A stretch of DNA of 64,000 nt from positions 62,001 to 126,000 of the forward strand of contig JAGMUV010000054.1 of the NCBI GenBank assembly GCA_020744425.1, in the 5' to 3' direction. Under the pieces are notes generated by a model. The model was not told where the DNA came from and searched no databases. It saw only the letters and a program-made list of their open reading frames with translations. This document shows, piece after piece, positions 20,089 through 30,347 of this stretch (positions within the stretch are counted from its first letter, which is position 1; every line of letters starts with the position of its first letter). The position numbers and the translations under genes are program-made. Origin of the DNA: Dactylonectria macrodidyma (taxonomy: Eukaryota > Ascomycota > Sordariomycetes > Hypocreales > Nectriaceae).

Positions 20089-22281
20089 TCTCTTCGGCTG
20101 CTAAAAACCTCCACGAAGTCACGAGCCCCACATGACCCTGCGATGACGAGAGTACAAGCGGGGTACCCAAAGTTCCCCTTATGAAGCATTTGCTAGCAAA
20201 ACACCATACAAATCATTTTGAAGAGAACAATGACTTCCCAATCAATTCCTGAAGAGGCGCAGGCACTCAATGCCTTCGACGACAAGAGCTTTATCAAGAA
20301 AAAGCACAGCTATCCAGTGGGGCCCAATGAATCCACCCAGGCGCCGGTTTTTCCGGCCGATACGACCCGCGGCCATAGCTTCGAGCCATTCCACATAGAA
20401 GCTCGCGACCTTCACATCAACCAACTGCCCCATACGCCGCTGCAGCTATTCCAGCTTTTCCTGCCTATTTGGCTCGTTGAGAAATGGATTCACTACAGCA
20501 ATAGCTGGGTCGCTAGTTTGATCGCAAAGGGCGTAACTGACAGCTGGAATGACGAGCTGAAGCCAAAGTCAAGGGTTTGGAGCTGGGGGCAAGGGATCAC
20601 TGTTGCAGATGTATACATATGGTTCGGCATGCTTATTTACATAGGAATTCATAAGGAAAGAAGGTTCGAAAGCCACTGGAGTACCCCAAAGCTGGGGAAG
20701 CAAGGCGCTCTTCACTCTATCCTCAAGTTCATGCCTCTATCGAAGTTTCAGCTCATCCACCGCTATCTCCGTCCCTTTGACCACACTAAGATTGACGAGA
20801 CTGCGCCTCTTCCTAAGGTCTTCCAAGCTGCTGAAGAGTGGTCTGACCTTATCCAGCAAGTGTCACTCCAGCTTTTTCAACCAGGCACTTATCTCGCTGT
20901 AGATGAGTGCATGATCCGCTACACAGGCAAATCAGAAGAGACGGCTACGTTAAAGAATAAGCCCGTGAAGCTAGGTTTCAAGATATGGGTCGTCGCACAG
21001 AAGGGCTTTTTCCTTAGGTGGCTGTGGCACCTTAAGAACGCTAAGTACGGCGCTGTTGGCATTGAACCCGCGAAGACGAGGGCCTCGAGAGGGCGCGGCA
21101 AGAAGCAGGAAGAAGGCAGCGATATAATCCCCCTGAACTCGACTCAGAGCGTCGTTGTTGCCCTATGTAATCTGCTGCCAAAGCAGACATATCACGTCGT
21201 CGTGGATAACCTCTTCTCCTCAGCAGATCTCTTCCGCAGCCTTCGCACACACGGCCACGGTGCTACAGGCACAGCTCGCCCTAATTGTGGCATCCACAAG
21301 GAGCTCAAGGCAGATAAAAAGAGGGATAAGGATAGCGGAAAATCAGGTTACGAATATAACGAGGTCAAGGTCATTACGACTGCTGACAATCAGGTAGGAA
21401 GCCACGATAAGATTCTATGCAAATGTCTTACTAACTTGTCTTCTTCTTCTCTTTATAGGTCAACCAAATCGCTTGGAAGGACAACGCCCTCGTGCTATTC
21501 CTGACAACCGTATTCAAGGGCGATGAGCGTACCTCGCGGAAGAGGAAGAGGCCGTCAACAGACCATCCACGAGCACGGCCGGTACAGCGTTTTTTTGGTA
21601 AGGAAGCCGTGAAGGAAGTCAACATTCCTACCGTGGCAGCTTTCTATAACGATGAGATGAATCATGTTGATCGAGGCGATCAACTAAGGGCATATCTAGG
21701 CTATGACCACCCCCTTCGCCGCGGCGCTTGGCAGGCTCTTACGTGGACCTTCCTCTTTGAAGTCATCCTAGTTAATACCTATCTTCTGCAGCTACACGGC
21801 CAGCCGGATTGGGCAAAGTATATAGATCAACAAGAGTGGAGGGAGTGCATTTTTAACGCCTTGTTTAACTTCTATTCTGAAGAAAGCGATTCCAGGAAGC
21901 ATTACCGGACTGGGGTCGAGCTTGATACTCAAGACCGCCAAAAATGCAGTGAACACAGCGATCGGGGCATCAATCATGTCAACCGGGGGGTAAAATCGGA
22001 TTGCCTAGCTTGTCAGGGCTTTCAACAGGGGCAGCCTAGGTCAAGGGGCCAGAAAAGAAGCCCCTTAGTGGAGGTAACAGGCAATACGAGGAAGAAGCGC
22101 GGCGGGCAGACTTGGTACGGATGTAAGTTGTGCAATGTTGCGATTTGTAACAACCAAAATTGCTGGGACTTCTATCACAGGCCAATTTACTAGGAAAAAG
22201 AAGTACCTTTCATTTGGCTCATTTTAATTGGCTCGAGACCCCTGTCGTGACCACAGTGGAGGTTTTTAGCAGCCGAAGAGA
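20089..22281 (+). mobile_element. piggyBac-type element, apparently intact (2,193 bp)
   Basis: The ends are inverted: TCTCTTCGGCTGC then TAAAAACCTCCAC at 20089, mirrored before 22281. TA dinucleotides flank it (20087-20088 and 22282-22283). The TTAA duplication of classic piggyBac elements is absent at both ends. It contains one two-exon gene with no damage. Confidence 0.85.
20230..22193 (+). CDS. piggyBac-type transposase (DDE_Tnp_1_7-like), 2 exons, intact
   Basis: Exons are 20230-21393 and 21459-22193; the 65-bp intron (21394-21458) runs GTAGG to TATAG with a CTAAC branch site, and both exons are whole codons (632 aa). The start at 20230 (MTSQS) is chosen because two relatives have a Met at the same position. 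Catalytic-type Asp residues are D225 (LAVDECMIRYTG), D326 (VVVDNLFSS) and about D459 (NHVDRGDQ). The C-terminus has a Cys-rich ribbon (CLACQG, CKLCNVAICN, CWDFYH), as in piggyBac proteins, which helps end recognition. No stop or frameshift was found, so this is a candidate active enzyme that could also mobilise the defective relatives at 8.8, 43.2 and 61.4 kb if their ends are compatible. Confidence 0.88.
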
Positions 22282-22421
22282 TAGCCCATGAATTCACGGA
22301 ACGATTGCACTGTGTGAATGTTAAAGCCAGGGGAGGTCAGCTCGCTCGTACATAAACAGCTTGCTCTGCGAATTGCGTAATACTATGCGATTAGTGGGTT
22401 GACTAGAGTCATTAAGTGGTA

Positions 22422-23803
22422 CAATGGGGGGAAAAAAGTTCCGACACACTTCTCCGTACCCCGCTTTCCCTCGACCTACACCAAAACCATCATCAACTTC
22501 AACCACACATTGTGCTTCCAATTTAAGTCCAAATGTCTCCTAAGCCACATCATTCTCCTCACAAGAGAACGAGGATCGTTTGGAGATACAATTCGGGCAT
22601 ATCAGCCACCCGGATCGCCCGTGAGAAGGGCGTAAGTCGGCATGCAATTTATGGTGTGGTACGCCGGTATCAAGAACAACAATCTGCCCTGGATCAACCC
22701 AGACCCGGCCGTCCACACAAGCTTACAAAGAGGGATTTGAGGCGGGTGCTGCTAGTAATAGGAAGAGACCCTCACATTATTATTAGTGAGCTTATGGAAG
22801 AGGCCGGTTTAAGCTGTCATGCTAAGACTTTAACTTCCACCCTCCGGCGGGAAGGGATCATGCACTTCCAGTCACTTTTACGACCGTTCATAAGCCCAGA
22901 GACAGCGAGAAAACGTCTATGGTTTGCTCATCGATATATCAACCAGTCTGAGGAATCTTGGAGCCGTTGGACCTTCTCTGATGAAACAATCGTAGCTCGC
23001 GGCGAGGGTCAGAGACGCACTTGGGTGTTCTGTAAACCGGTATGTGTCTCTTTTGCGATTGCGGCTCTTCTGATGGTTCCTAGCATGAGAGACTATTCAG
23101 AGATAATGTCCAGACCCGGGTCACGCCTACACGCCACTCACAGATGTTCTTCAGCGCCTTCAACTGCCGCAGGAGGCTGCCGATAGTGCCACTTTACGGG
23201 GATCCAGAATCTGAACGTGGTGGTGTAACGGCACGCCGCCTGCTCGAGTGCTTGAAGCAGCACTTCCTCGTATTGTCACAAGGAACAGCCTCTTCCAGTA
23301 CGATAATTCGAGCCTATTTACGAGTCGCCTCGTCCGTAACTGGATCTATGAATGGTGTGAGAGTCGGAGGGCGGAGGTAATAGACTGGCCTCCGTACAGC
23401 CCTAACCTCAACCCCATTGAAAATCTATGGGCAATACTGAAAGAGAGGATCTGTAAGAAGTATCCGGAACATACTTACATGCCTAAGAATGAGGCATCAA
23501 GACAGGCTCTCATTAATGCCGGGATTGAGATTTGGCCGCAAATTGAAGATGAAGTGGTCTATAACCTAGTCAAATCCATGCACTCCCGGCTTGCGGCTGT
23601 CATTCAGTCCCACGGCTACTATACTAGGTATTGAATGTATGATAAGAATCTATGATTAGAGGGCTTCAAATTGATATATATTACTATTTAATTGAAATTT
23701 AATTAAATGCATAATAGCAGATTGAAAATGCACCCTTCATTTGGTGAAGGTACTAGTACACCGGGTTGACTCGGAATGTGTCGTTATTAAATCGGACCCA
23801 CTG
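22422..23803 (+). mobile_element. Tc1/mariner element, full length but defective (1,382 bp)
   Basis: The ends are CAATGGGGGGAAAAAAGTTC on the left and an imperfect inverse finishing GTGTCG...CCCACTG on the right, flanked by TA at 22420-22421 and 23804-23805. It belongs to the same broad family as the 3'-end fragments at 7.0 and 33.1 kb, but has diverged terminal repeats. Confidence 0.8.
22533..23634 (+). pseudogene. Tc1/mariner transposase, frameshifted
   Basis: The first frame holds a bipartite helix-turn-helix region (ATRIAREKGVSRHAIYGVVR, then LTKRDLRRV) and the first catalytic Asp in WTFSDETIVA. Reading shifts after VFCKP near 23040, moves to a third frame around RRLPIVPLYGDPESERGG, and shifts again to a frame with QYDNSSLFTS and NPIENLWAIL, ending at 23634. 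The spacing from the second Asp to the Glu in NPIEN is 38 residues, so the catalytic signature is DD38E, not the DD34E of Tc1. With two or more frameshifts it cannot make transposase. Confidence 0.85.
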
Positions 23804-23805
23804 TA

Positions 23806-24160
23806 GCTCGCCATTTAGCTACAGTGGTTGGGCGTCTGCTATAATAATTCCCGCGCGTGTTTAGAAGAATGAAAGAGGTGATATAAGATTAGCCAGGGCT
23901 AGTCTGCCTCGTAGCCTTGCGCCACTACGCCGAGCTGAAGTCATATCGCTTCTTAGCCAATTTGCATTTCCTCTCAGTTGCCCTTCTTCTGTCAGAGACG
24001 AAAAAGATTAAGAGCTCTAGTTCTTCCTCGTTTCGCTGGAAATACTAGGCTTTGCGAAGAGCATTTTTATAGTAAGCCCTACTCTTCTATTATTAATTGT
24101 CATATACCTTTGATTGTCGCCTGCCTATGTAAAATTGTAGTTATCCTCTAAACCCGGCCT
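23806..24160. other. Intergenic, nothing recognised
   Basis: No supportable gene, terminal repeat or RNA gene. Confidence 0.4.
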
Positions 24161-24401
24161 ATGAATGAATGAATGATATTTATTCAGCCCAAGAGGACTA
24201 ACCTCACAGGGCCAGGTGCGCTAGGCTATTTACAGTTCTAAGTTTGTCGTTCGTGTCTCCCAGAAGCCCCACATTCTTCCTCGCCCGCTAATCGGTCTCG
24301 CCTCGTTTGACCTTGTGTGACAGGCCTGCTTGAAGGCCAAGTTCTCCAAGTGTTCAGCATCCTATTCTCAGCAGCTGAAGCTTGGTCTGCCAACTTGAGG
24401 C
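24161..24401 (-). repeat. LINE-like 3' end, diverged, (ATGA)n tract
   Basis: A diverged copy of the block at 389-636, on the minus strand. The shared stretch GCTTGAAGGCCAAGTTCTCC, then AGTGTTCAGCATCCTAT, is easy to align. Its simple-repeat tract is (ATGA)n at 24161-24175, unlike the trinucleotide tracts of the other copies. Confidence 0.55.
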
Positions 24402-25145
24402 TGTTTGGTGTTAGTATCGCCAGGTTTGGCCACTAATATGGTTAGTTAGTATGTTATCCAGTGTGGTTTGCATCAAGTCTCCTCGTATCCATGGCGAACT
24501 TAATCGCCGCCGGCGCCCAGATTATTTAGGCATCCGGGCAAGTGTGGCGCGGTCTGCACAAGGTGACTGGCCGGGAAGTGGGTGAAGCTGGACAAGTTTG
24601 GTGCAGAGCGGTGGTTCAGATTCCAATCACATGGGGTAAGCGCTTACACAGTTTCGTAGCCTAGAGGGGAATGTGCAGGTACAAACTCAAGGTACTGTAC
24701 CTTGAGTTGATTCAAATCACGTATTGGCCTCACACACATATCAGATTCCACCAGCATGAGCCAATTGAAGCGCAATAACGTTGTTCACCCTTGTCCAACG
24801 GTGACCCACTCCGATGATAAGTTAAGCAACTATCACTAATTGGGCCAATTTCCACCCACTGTGTGTGACAAATGCCTCACGAATTTAAGAAACACTGATT
24901 TTACAACATGTAATGAGTAATAAGGAATGCCGTTGGTCCCAGGATTTAGGGGCAAAGTGCTAAAAGCACAGGCCTGTATGTCTCGTGTAAAGCGTACCTA
25001 ATATCAGGCTCCAGCCTATAAAACCCAGTAATCGGTCTCTTCAGAATTGTCATGTATGCCCAAGTCTTGTCATACCCCTAACATCCAGCTTCGCTTCACC
25101 CTCAAGTTATACTGCAGCCCATCGCAAAGTCAATGAGTCGAGATA
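24402..25145. other. Intergenic; 25-bp palindrome at 24684-24708
   Basis: No gene is supported. A perfect inverted repeat, AACTCAAGGTAC and its complement around a single T, lies at 24684-24708. The last 150 bp before 25146 should hold the promoter of the ankyrin gene; no clear TATA box stands out. Confidence 0.4.
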
Positions 25146-26340
25146 ATGCTGCTACCTGATTTGCCAGTTGAATTGCTCGAGTCTATTTCGGAGAACTTAG
25201 ACTCGGAGACATCCATCAGCGCCTTTAGCCGAGCAAACCGCCGCCTCCATAATCTCCTAACTGGACATCTCTATCGCCACAACGCACGATGGTGTGGGAG
25301 CTCGGCGTTAATTTGGGCAGCAAGACAAGGGCGAGAGGAGACGGTTCGAAAGGCGTTACGATGGGGTGCTGACGTCAACGCGCAAGGTGGGCACTATGGA
25401 AGCGCTCTACAAGCGGCATCTGCAAGAGGTTATGAGAAGATCGTTCGGCTACTCCTCAAGAACAATGCAGACGCCAACACGCAGGGTGGACATTATGGAA
25501 GCGCTCTACAGGCGGCATCGGCAGAAGGCCACGAGAAAATCGTTCAACTACTCCTCGATCACAATGCCGACGTCAATATAGAAGATAGATATTACGGAAG
25601 CCCTTTACAGATAGCATCTGCAGAAGGTCACGAGAAGATCGTTCAACTACTCCTCGAGAACAATGCGGACGTCAACGCGCAAGGTGGAAGTTACGAAAGC
25701 GCTCTACTGGCGGCATCGGTAGAAGGCCACGAGAAGGTCGTCCAGCTACTCCTCGATAAGAATGCGGACGTCAACGCGCAAGGCGGAAATTATTACGGAA
25801 GCGCTCTACTGGCGGCATCGGTAGGAGGCCACGAGAAGGTCGTCCAGCTACTCCTCAATATGAATGCAGACGTCAACGCGCAAAGTGCATACTACGGAAA
25901 TGCATTGCAGGCGGCATCGATAGGAGGCCACGAGAAGGTCGTCCAGCTACTCCTCGATAAGAATGCGGACGTCAACGCACAAGGTGGATTCTACAGAAGC
26001 GCTCTGGCGGCAGCATCGACATGGGGCCATGAGAAGATCGTACAGTTACTCATTGACAAGAATGCGGACGTCAACGCTCAAGGTGGAGAGCTTGGAAGCG
26101 CTCTACAGGTGGCATCTGCAGGAGGTCACGAGAAGATCGCCCAGCTACTTACATACAAAGAATGCGGACGTCAACGCGCGAGGTGGGCGCTACAGAAATG
26201 CATTACAGGCTGCATTGGCACGAGGCTACGAGAAGATCGCCCAGCTACTCTGGGCGCTACGGAAATGCATTGCAGGCGGCAGTGGCATAAGGTCACGAGA
26301 AGATCGCCCAGCTACTCCTCGAAAAGAACGCTGATAACTA
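25146..26340 (+). pseudogene. F-box / ankyrin-repeat protein, 3' end broken
   Basis: The N-terminus (LPDLPVELLESISENLDSET, then RANRRLHNLL, SSALIWAARQGRE) matches the F-box start of the 749-aa protein at 15.6 kb, so the two are paralogues. About nine ankyrin units follow, near-identical versions of NADVNAQGG, SALQAAS, GHEKIVQLLL. The frame is lost near 26152, where an extra base precedes AAGAATGCGGACGTC; ankyrin coding continues in the next frame (NADVNARGGRYRNALQAAL) and then in fragments. As written the product ends at 26414 with a nonsense tail. No ZZ finger follows. It could still make a shortened protein of about 330 ankyrin-containing residues. Confidence 0.75.
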
Positions 26341-26414
26341 TATTCAATAATAATGGAGATTTGGGGGTGAGGCTGAAGGTCTTTACTCGTGGCGAAAATG
26401 CCGGGGTTTGCTAA

Positions 26415-26890
26415 GGTACTGATGGGATCTCGACCATTGACTTGCCACAAACCTCATGGAGTGCCCATAAAATGCTCCGCTCAATGTCCATGTAATTGTC
26501 CTCACATATTTCCACTCGTACCTCATGATGCTGCTACGCATAGACATGCTGGCGGACGAGACCTCATCACCATATGTCGAGTCGGCCTCCTCTTAGTCTG
26601 CCTCGATTTCGGGGGCTGACATGGTCCCTAGTCTGGGAGCGATGAAACGTGTGTTAATATGACTGGTGCATGCAGGAAGGTACAAACAAAGCAAGAGAGC
26701 TCATCAGTACCTAATTGGACAGGCATAGAGCTGAAAAGCGACGAGATAGCTGGATGCCTTATGCAACCCTATATCGATGGGTCTTGCTAACCCATGACGG
26801 CTCCGGAGGTTATTGGATGGGTAACAATTCCACTATAGCACTTTAGAACAATTGGTATCACTATAGTACTTTATCACCAATGCTGTCAGA
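26415..26890. other. Intergenic, nothing recognised
   Basis: Low coding potential. A short near-repeat (CACTATAG around 26831 and 26868) lies close to the end of the hAT copy and could belong to its terminus, but no clear inverted repeat was found. Confidence 0.35.
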
Positions 26891-26900
26891 CATCCGCAAA

Positions 26901-29149
26901 TCAATCAAAATTAACATCGGAGTCTTCATCGCCGCCACTATCAAAACCCGTATCAGTAATTACACCCATACCACAATGAACAGTCTTCTGGATATGGCCT
27001 TCACGCAGCCAGTTACCTATACATTCAACCTTCTCAAGATTCTCGCAAGTCATTCGTTCTCTATCCCAGGAGAGAGTACGTCGACCACCAGAGAAAGCAG
27101 ATTCCGGATCAGCTGATTCAGGCGCGATTGAGAGGATATCAATAGCCATTCGACTTAGCTGAGGATACGTCTTCCGCTGATCCTTATGACACCACCATTG
27201 AAGTGGTGATCCACTTATTTTGCTGGGCGTTGCCTTGATAAAGTCTTCAAGATCGTCCATACTATCACCCCGATCCTCGGTGACTTCCAACTCTTCAAGT
27301 AAAGCGTCCCACTCGTTCGGCTGCCACTTTTGCGAAGCAGATACCTCATCAACCGACTCTGCAGGTCCAGTCTCAGGCTGAATTTTGTACTCTTCTTCCC
27401 AAATTGTACGGACACCAGCAATGGCGTTCTCGTGCCATGCCTCTGGCCAGTGGCGCTCAATGTACCTGATTCGCTTTGAAGGATCAAGAAGGAGGGCGGC
27501 AGCGTAAACAGGCGTATCTTCGGTCATAGTATAATACTTGTCGAGAATGAACCAGCCCATCTCAATTGAATGAAGGATACGGCGATCAAGCGTCTCTGGC
27601 TTCGAGTAATGTTCCTAAATTGGATAATTAGCCAAGTTAGGGTTTAGAGTCTCTCAAGTGATAGCAAACCTTGTTCTTTTCATAGTGGCGTAATAAACCA
27701 TCCATAATTGTCAATATTTGCGACAATGTAGAATTCTTACCCTCAGCCAATAAAGTTGCCGACGCGAATGCGTGGAGAAATCTATGTGTTTTTTTCAAGG
27801 TAATCCCAATCTGATGAGTTGAGGATATTATCGTTGATCTCCTTATCGTAATCAAGCAAGAATTGCTTGATCTGTGATTGTCTTCGGATAAGATTATCGA
27901 TCAGCTTATACCAAGAGTTCCATCGGGTGTCGTTATCGATCCCAAGCCGCAAGCTTACTCGATCCTCCCATAGATCACTGTGGATAGATGAATTTCGAAG
28001 CCAGACCGCAATGTTATGTAGTTTACGCATCGCCGGGATGGTTTGTCAGCCTCTGAATTTGTCATCCTTGAAATCGGGGGGCTTCCGAGCGGCCCTTTTA
28101 GCCTTTCCCTTCCATGTCTTACTGAAAGACTGTTCTTGCTGTCCCGAAGCTTCAGACCGCGATGTTGGCTCATTGGCGGATACATCATAGAGTGTAAAGT
28201 CGAATTGTTCGTACATCTCGGCGCCGGTTACGTCGCTAGCAGCGGCAAGTGCTGCGCGTAAAGCTTCTTTCGAGGACGCAAGGAGAAAGGCTTGAAGGGA
28301 GAGATTTATGATATGAGCGATACATCGGATTCGACGCTGGCCGGGATGGAAAGATATCTAGACTCAGTTAACCAACTACCTATTAATCAACGTTATAAAT
28401 AGCATACACCGGATTTATCCTGTAGCATTTGAGAGAGATGCTTTAAACAGGTATCGTTTGAAGTAGCATTATCGCCGGTGTGATAGCCGATTTGCTTCGC
28501 AATACCGTATTCTTCGATTGCTTCTGCCATTAGAGTTGCTTGGCGCTCGCCGCTGTGGCTGTATCGACATTCAGGCATAGATAGCAGGGTCTTTTGAAGT
28601 CGATAGCCATTATCAACCCATGTAGCGCATACTGCTAAAATGCCATGCCGATGAGGCGATGTCCAGAGATCGGTCGATAGATGGATCTTCGATACGGACG
28701 CATGAAGCTTTGCTTTCAATTGGGATCGGTATAAGTCGAAAGTAGTGGTAATATGACGCATAGCTGCGTCGCGGGACGTGAGGAGAAGATCCTCAATAGT
28801 CGGATTGCATGCCAATATGATATCCTGCATCTCATCCCATTTTACCGCGGAGAATGGTAAACGACGGCGTGTGAGAAGACCGACAATCGATTCTATATAT
28901 TGCTGTCGGTTAAAGACGCGGCGTAAAGTGGTATCTGATGGCCGACTGTGAAAAAAACTGTCCATCCGAGGCTGCTTTGATGGCCGGGTAATAATATCTG
29001 AGTCGTGCTCGTCTACGGTACTGGCCTCCGTCTGAAGAATAGAGGCATGTTTCCTTTTCGCGTGGTAAAGAGCATTGCCACGCTTTCCATTTGACCATGG
29101 ACTATCTGGGGACAATGAAGGCATCAGGGTTGAAATCAGCGTTCGCCAT
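26901..29149 (-). pseudogene. hAT transposase 1, 5'-truncated, nonsense plus frameshift
   Basis: On the minus strand, exon A (29149-28408) has the hAT core start (LSTDLWTSPHRHGILAV, GDNATSNDT). Exon B follows a 50-bp intron (28358-28407, GTATGC to GTCTAG), and exon C follows a 55-bp intron (27615-27669). Exon C holds the C-terminal dimerisation block (DPESAFSGGRRTLSWDRERM). Splicing keeps the frame: GDNATSN, HIINLSLQAFLL and MDGLLRHYEK line up with the second hAT copy. Damage: a TGA at 28046-28048 and a 1-bp shift in an A run near 27793. Upstream of 29149 the N-terminal BED finger is missing and an (AAGT)n tract begins. No left terminal repeat was found. Confidence 0.8.
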
Positions 29150-29282
29150 AAGTAAAGTAATTGCAAGTAAGTAACCAAGTAAGTAAGTAATAAGTAAGTA
29201 AGTAAGCCCCGCAGCCAAGTAAGTAAGTAAAGCCTCCAAGAAGCAAGTAAGTAAGTAAGATCCAAGTAAGTGGGGAGACCCG
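29150..29282. repeat. (AAGT)n-derived imperfect microsatellite
   Basis: Several runs of AAGT/TAAG separated by short unique bits (CCCCGCAGCC, GCCTCC). It separates the Helitron derivative from hAT copy 1 and translates on the minus strand into a Leu/Thr/Tyr-rich stretch that is not a real protein. Confidence 0.85.
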
Positions 29283-29283
29283 T

Positions 29284-30032
29284 AGACCAGGTGATTACGA
29301 TCAAATGGTGCATCCAACATCAGACCCTTGAGCGTTTTCACGCGAGAGACCGCCACGTAGCTTAAACCAGTCTGAAAGTCCCGGCAGGACAGATCTGTAA
29401 CTATCATGTCTTCGGTGATGCTTTGTGACTTGTGCACGGTAATTGCGTAGCATACGATGAACCAGCGCTCTTGGCATCTACTGCAGTATTGCATCTGGTC
29501 ATTGTCAAGCGTGGTCCAGAACTCGCGAAGGATGGCCTTATCGCAGTCGGTCAAGGCGCAAGCGTTGAGGTCTCCATTCCACACCGGATCTTGTGCCTGG
29601 AACACTGCCGATTGTTCAGGTGAAATCATCACTGGACTCCGATACCGTCGCGGCGGCCGCGGAGGTTGAGCTTGCGTCTGAGATTTTCTCGGCCGTCCTC
29701 CCTTACCAGGGGCAGGACCACGACGACCACGACGACCATGAGATGGCTGTGCGGAAGGCTGCCTCGAGCGACGGCGAAGCGGGCTTTTGCGCACCGTGTC
29801 ATCGTCGTTCTCGTCGTTCTCGTCTTCGTCCCCTGGTTCGGAATCGCACTCTACCCCTAATTGCTCGAGATACCTCCGAGGCCGAGCAGGCGAGAGAAGC
29901 AAATTGAAGTAGTCCTCGGCGTCAATATCGGATTCAGAGAATTCCCCCTTGTCACCCATATTTATCCCGTCCTGTTCTGGATGTGCGCCATGACCGTCGG
30001 CTAATCCAGTGGTTAGCCTGCACAACGACGAC
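29284..30032 (-). mobile_element. Internally deleted Helitron derivative
   Basis: On the minus strand the copy starts at 30032 (GTCGTCGTTGTGCAGG, then GGCTAACCACTGGATTAGCC), continues with an acidic/Arg-rich N-terminal Helitron region (NACALTDCDKAILREFW, CSRCQERWF), then jumps near 29457 straight to the last helicase motifs (CYAITVHKSQSIT, YVAVSRVKTL) and stops at the (AAGT)n tract after CTACGGGTCTCCCC. The Rep nuclease and most of the helicase are deleted, yet the frame is continuous across the join. The same 5' sequence starts the derivative at 62.9 kb. The usual 3' hairpin is missing here. Confidence 0.75.
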
Positions 30033-30347
30033 CAGTGATGGAAAAAAACGTATCAGTTTCAATGGTGTTTCATTGAAACTGAAACCGACCGTCCCATGTT
30101 TCAATTGAAACCAGCCAGATGTTTGTTTCAAGGTTTCAAACGTTTCAACATAATTCCAGGCTTCCCTGCTGCCTAATTAGTTCAAACTGATCTCTGTGGT
30201 TGCCTGTGTTGCCTACGCTGCCTACGAAGTGTCTTAGCTGCCTGGCTGTCAATGGTGCGTTTATATTACAGGTCGTGCATTGCTCGATTGAGTAATCCAG
30301 TAATAAATAGTCAACTGACCTCCTCTGTTAATCACACAAATTTTATC

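Noticed and set aside
29150..29313. Leu/Tyr-rich 'membrane' N-terminus on the minus strand (LTYLL repeats)
   Set aside because: It is translation of the (AAGT)n tract fused by chance to hAT coding sequence.
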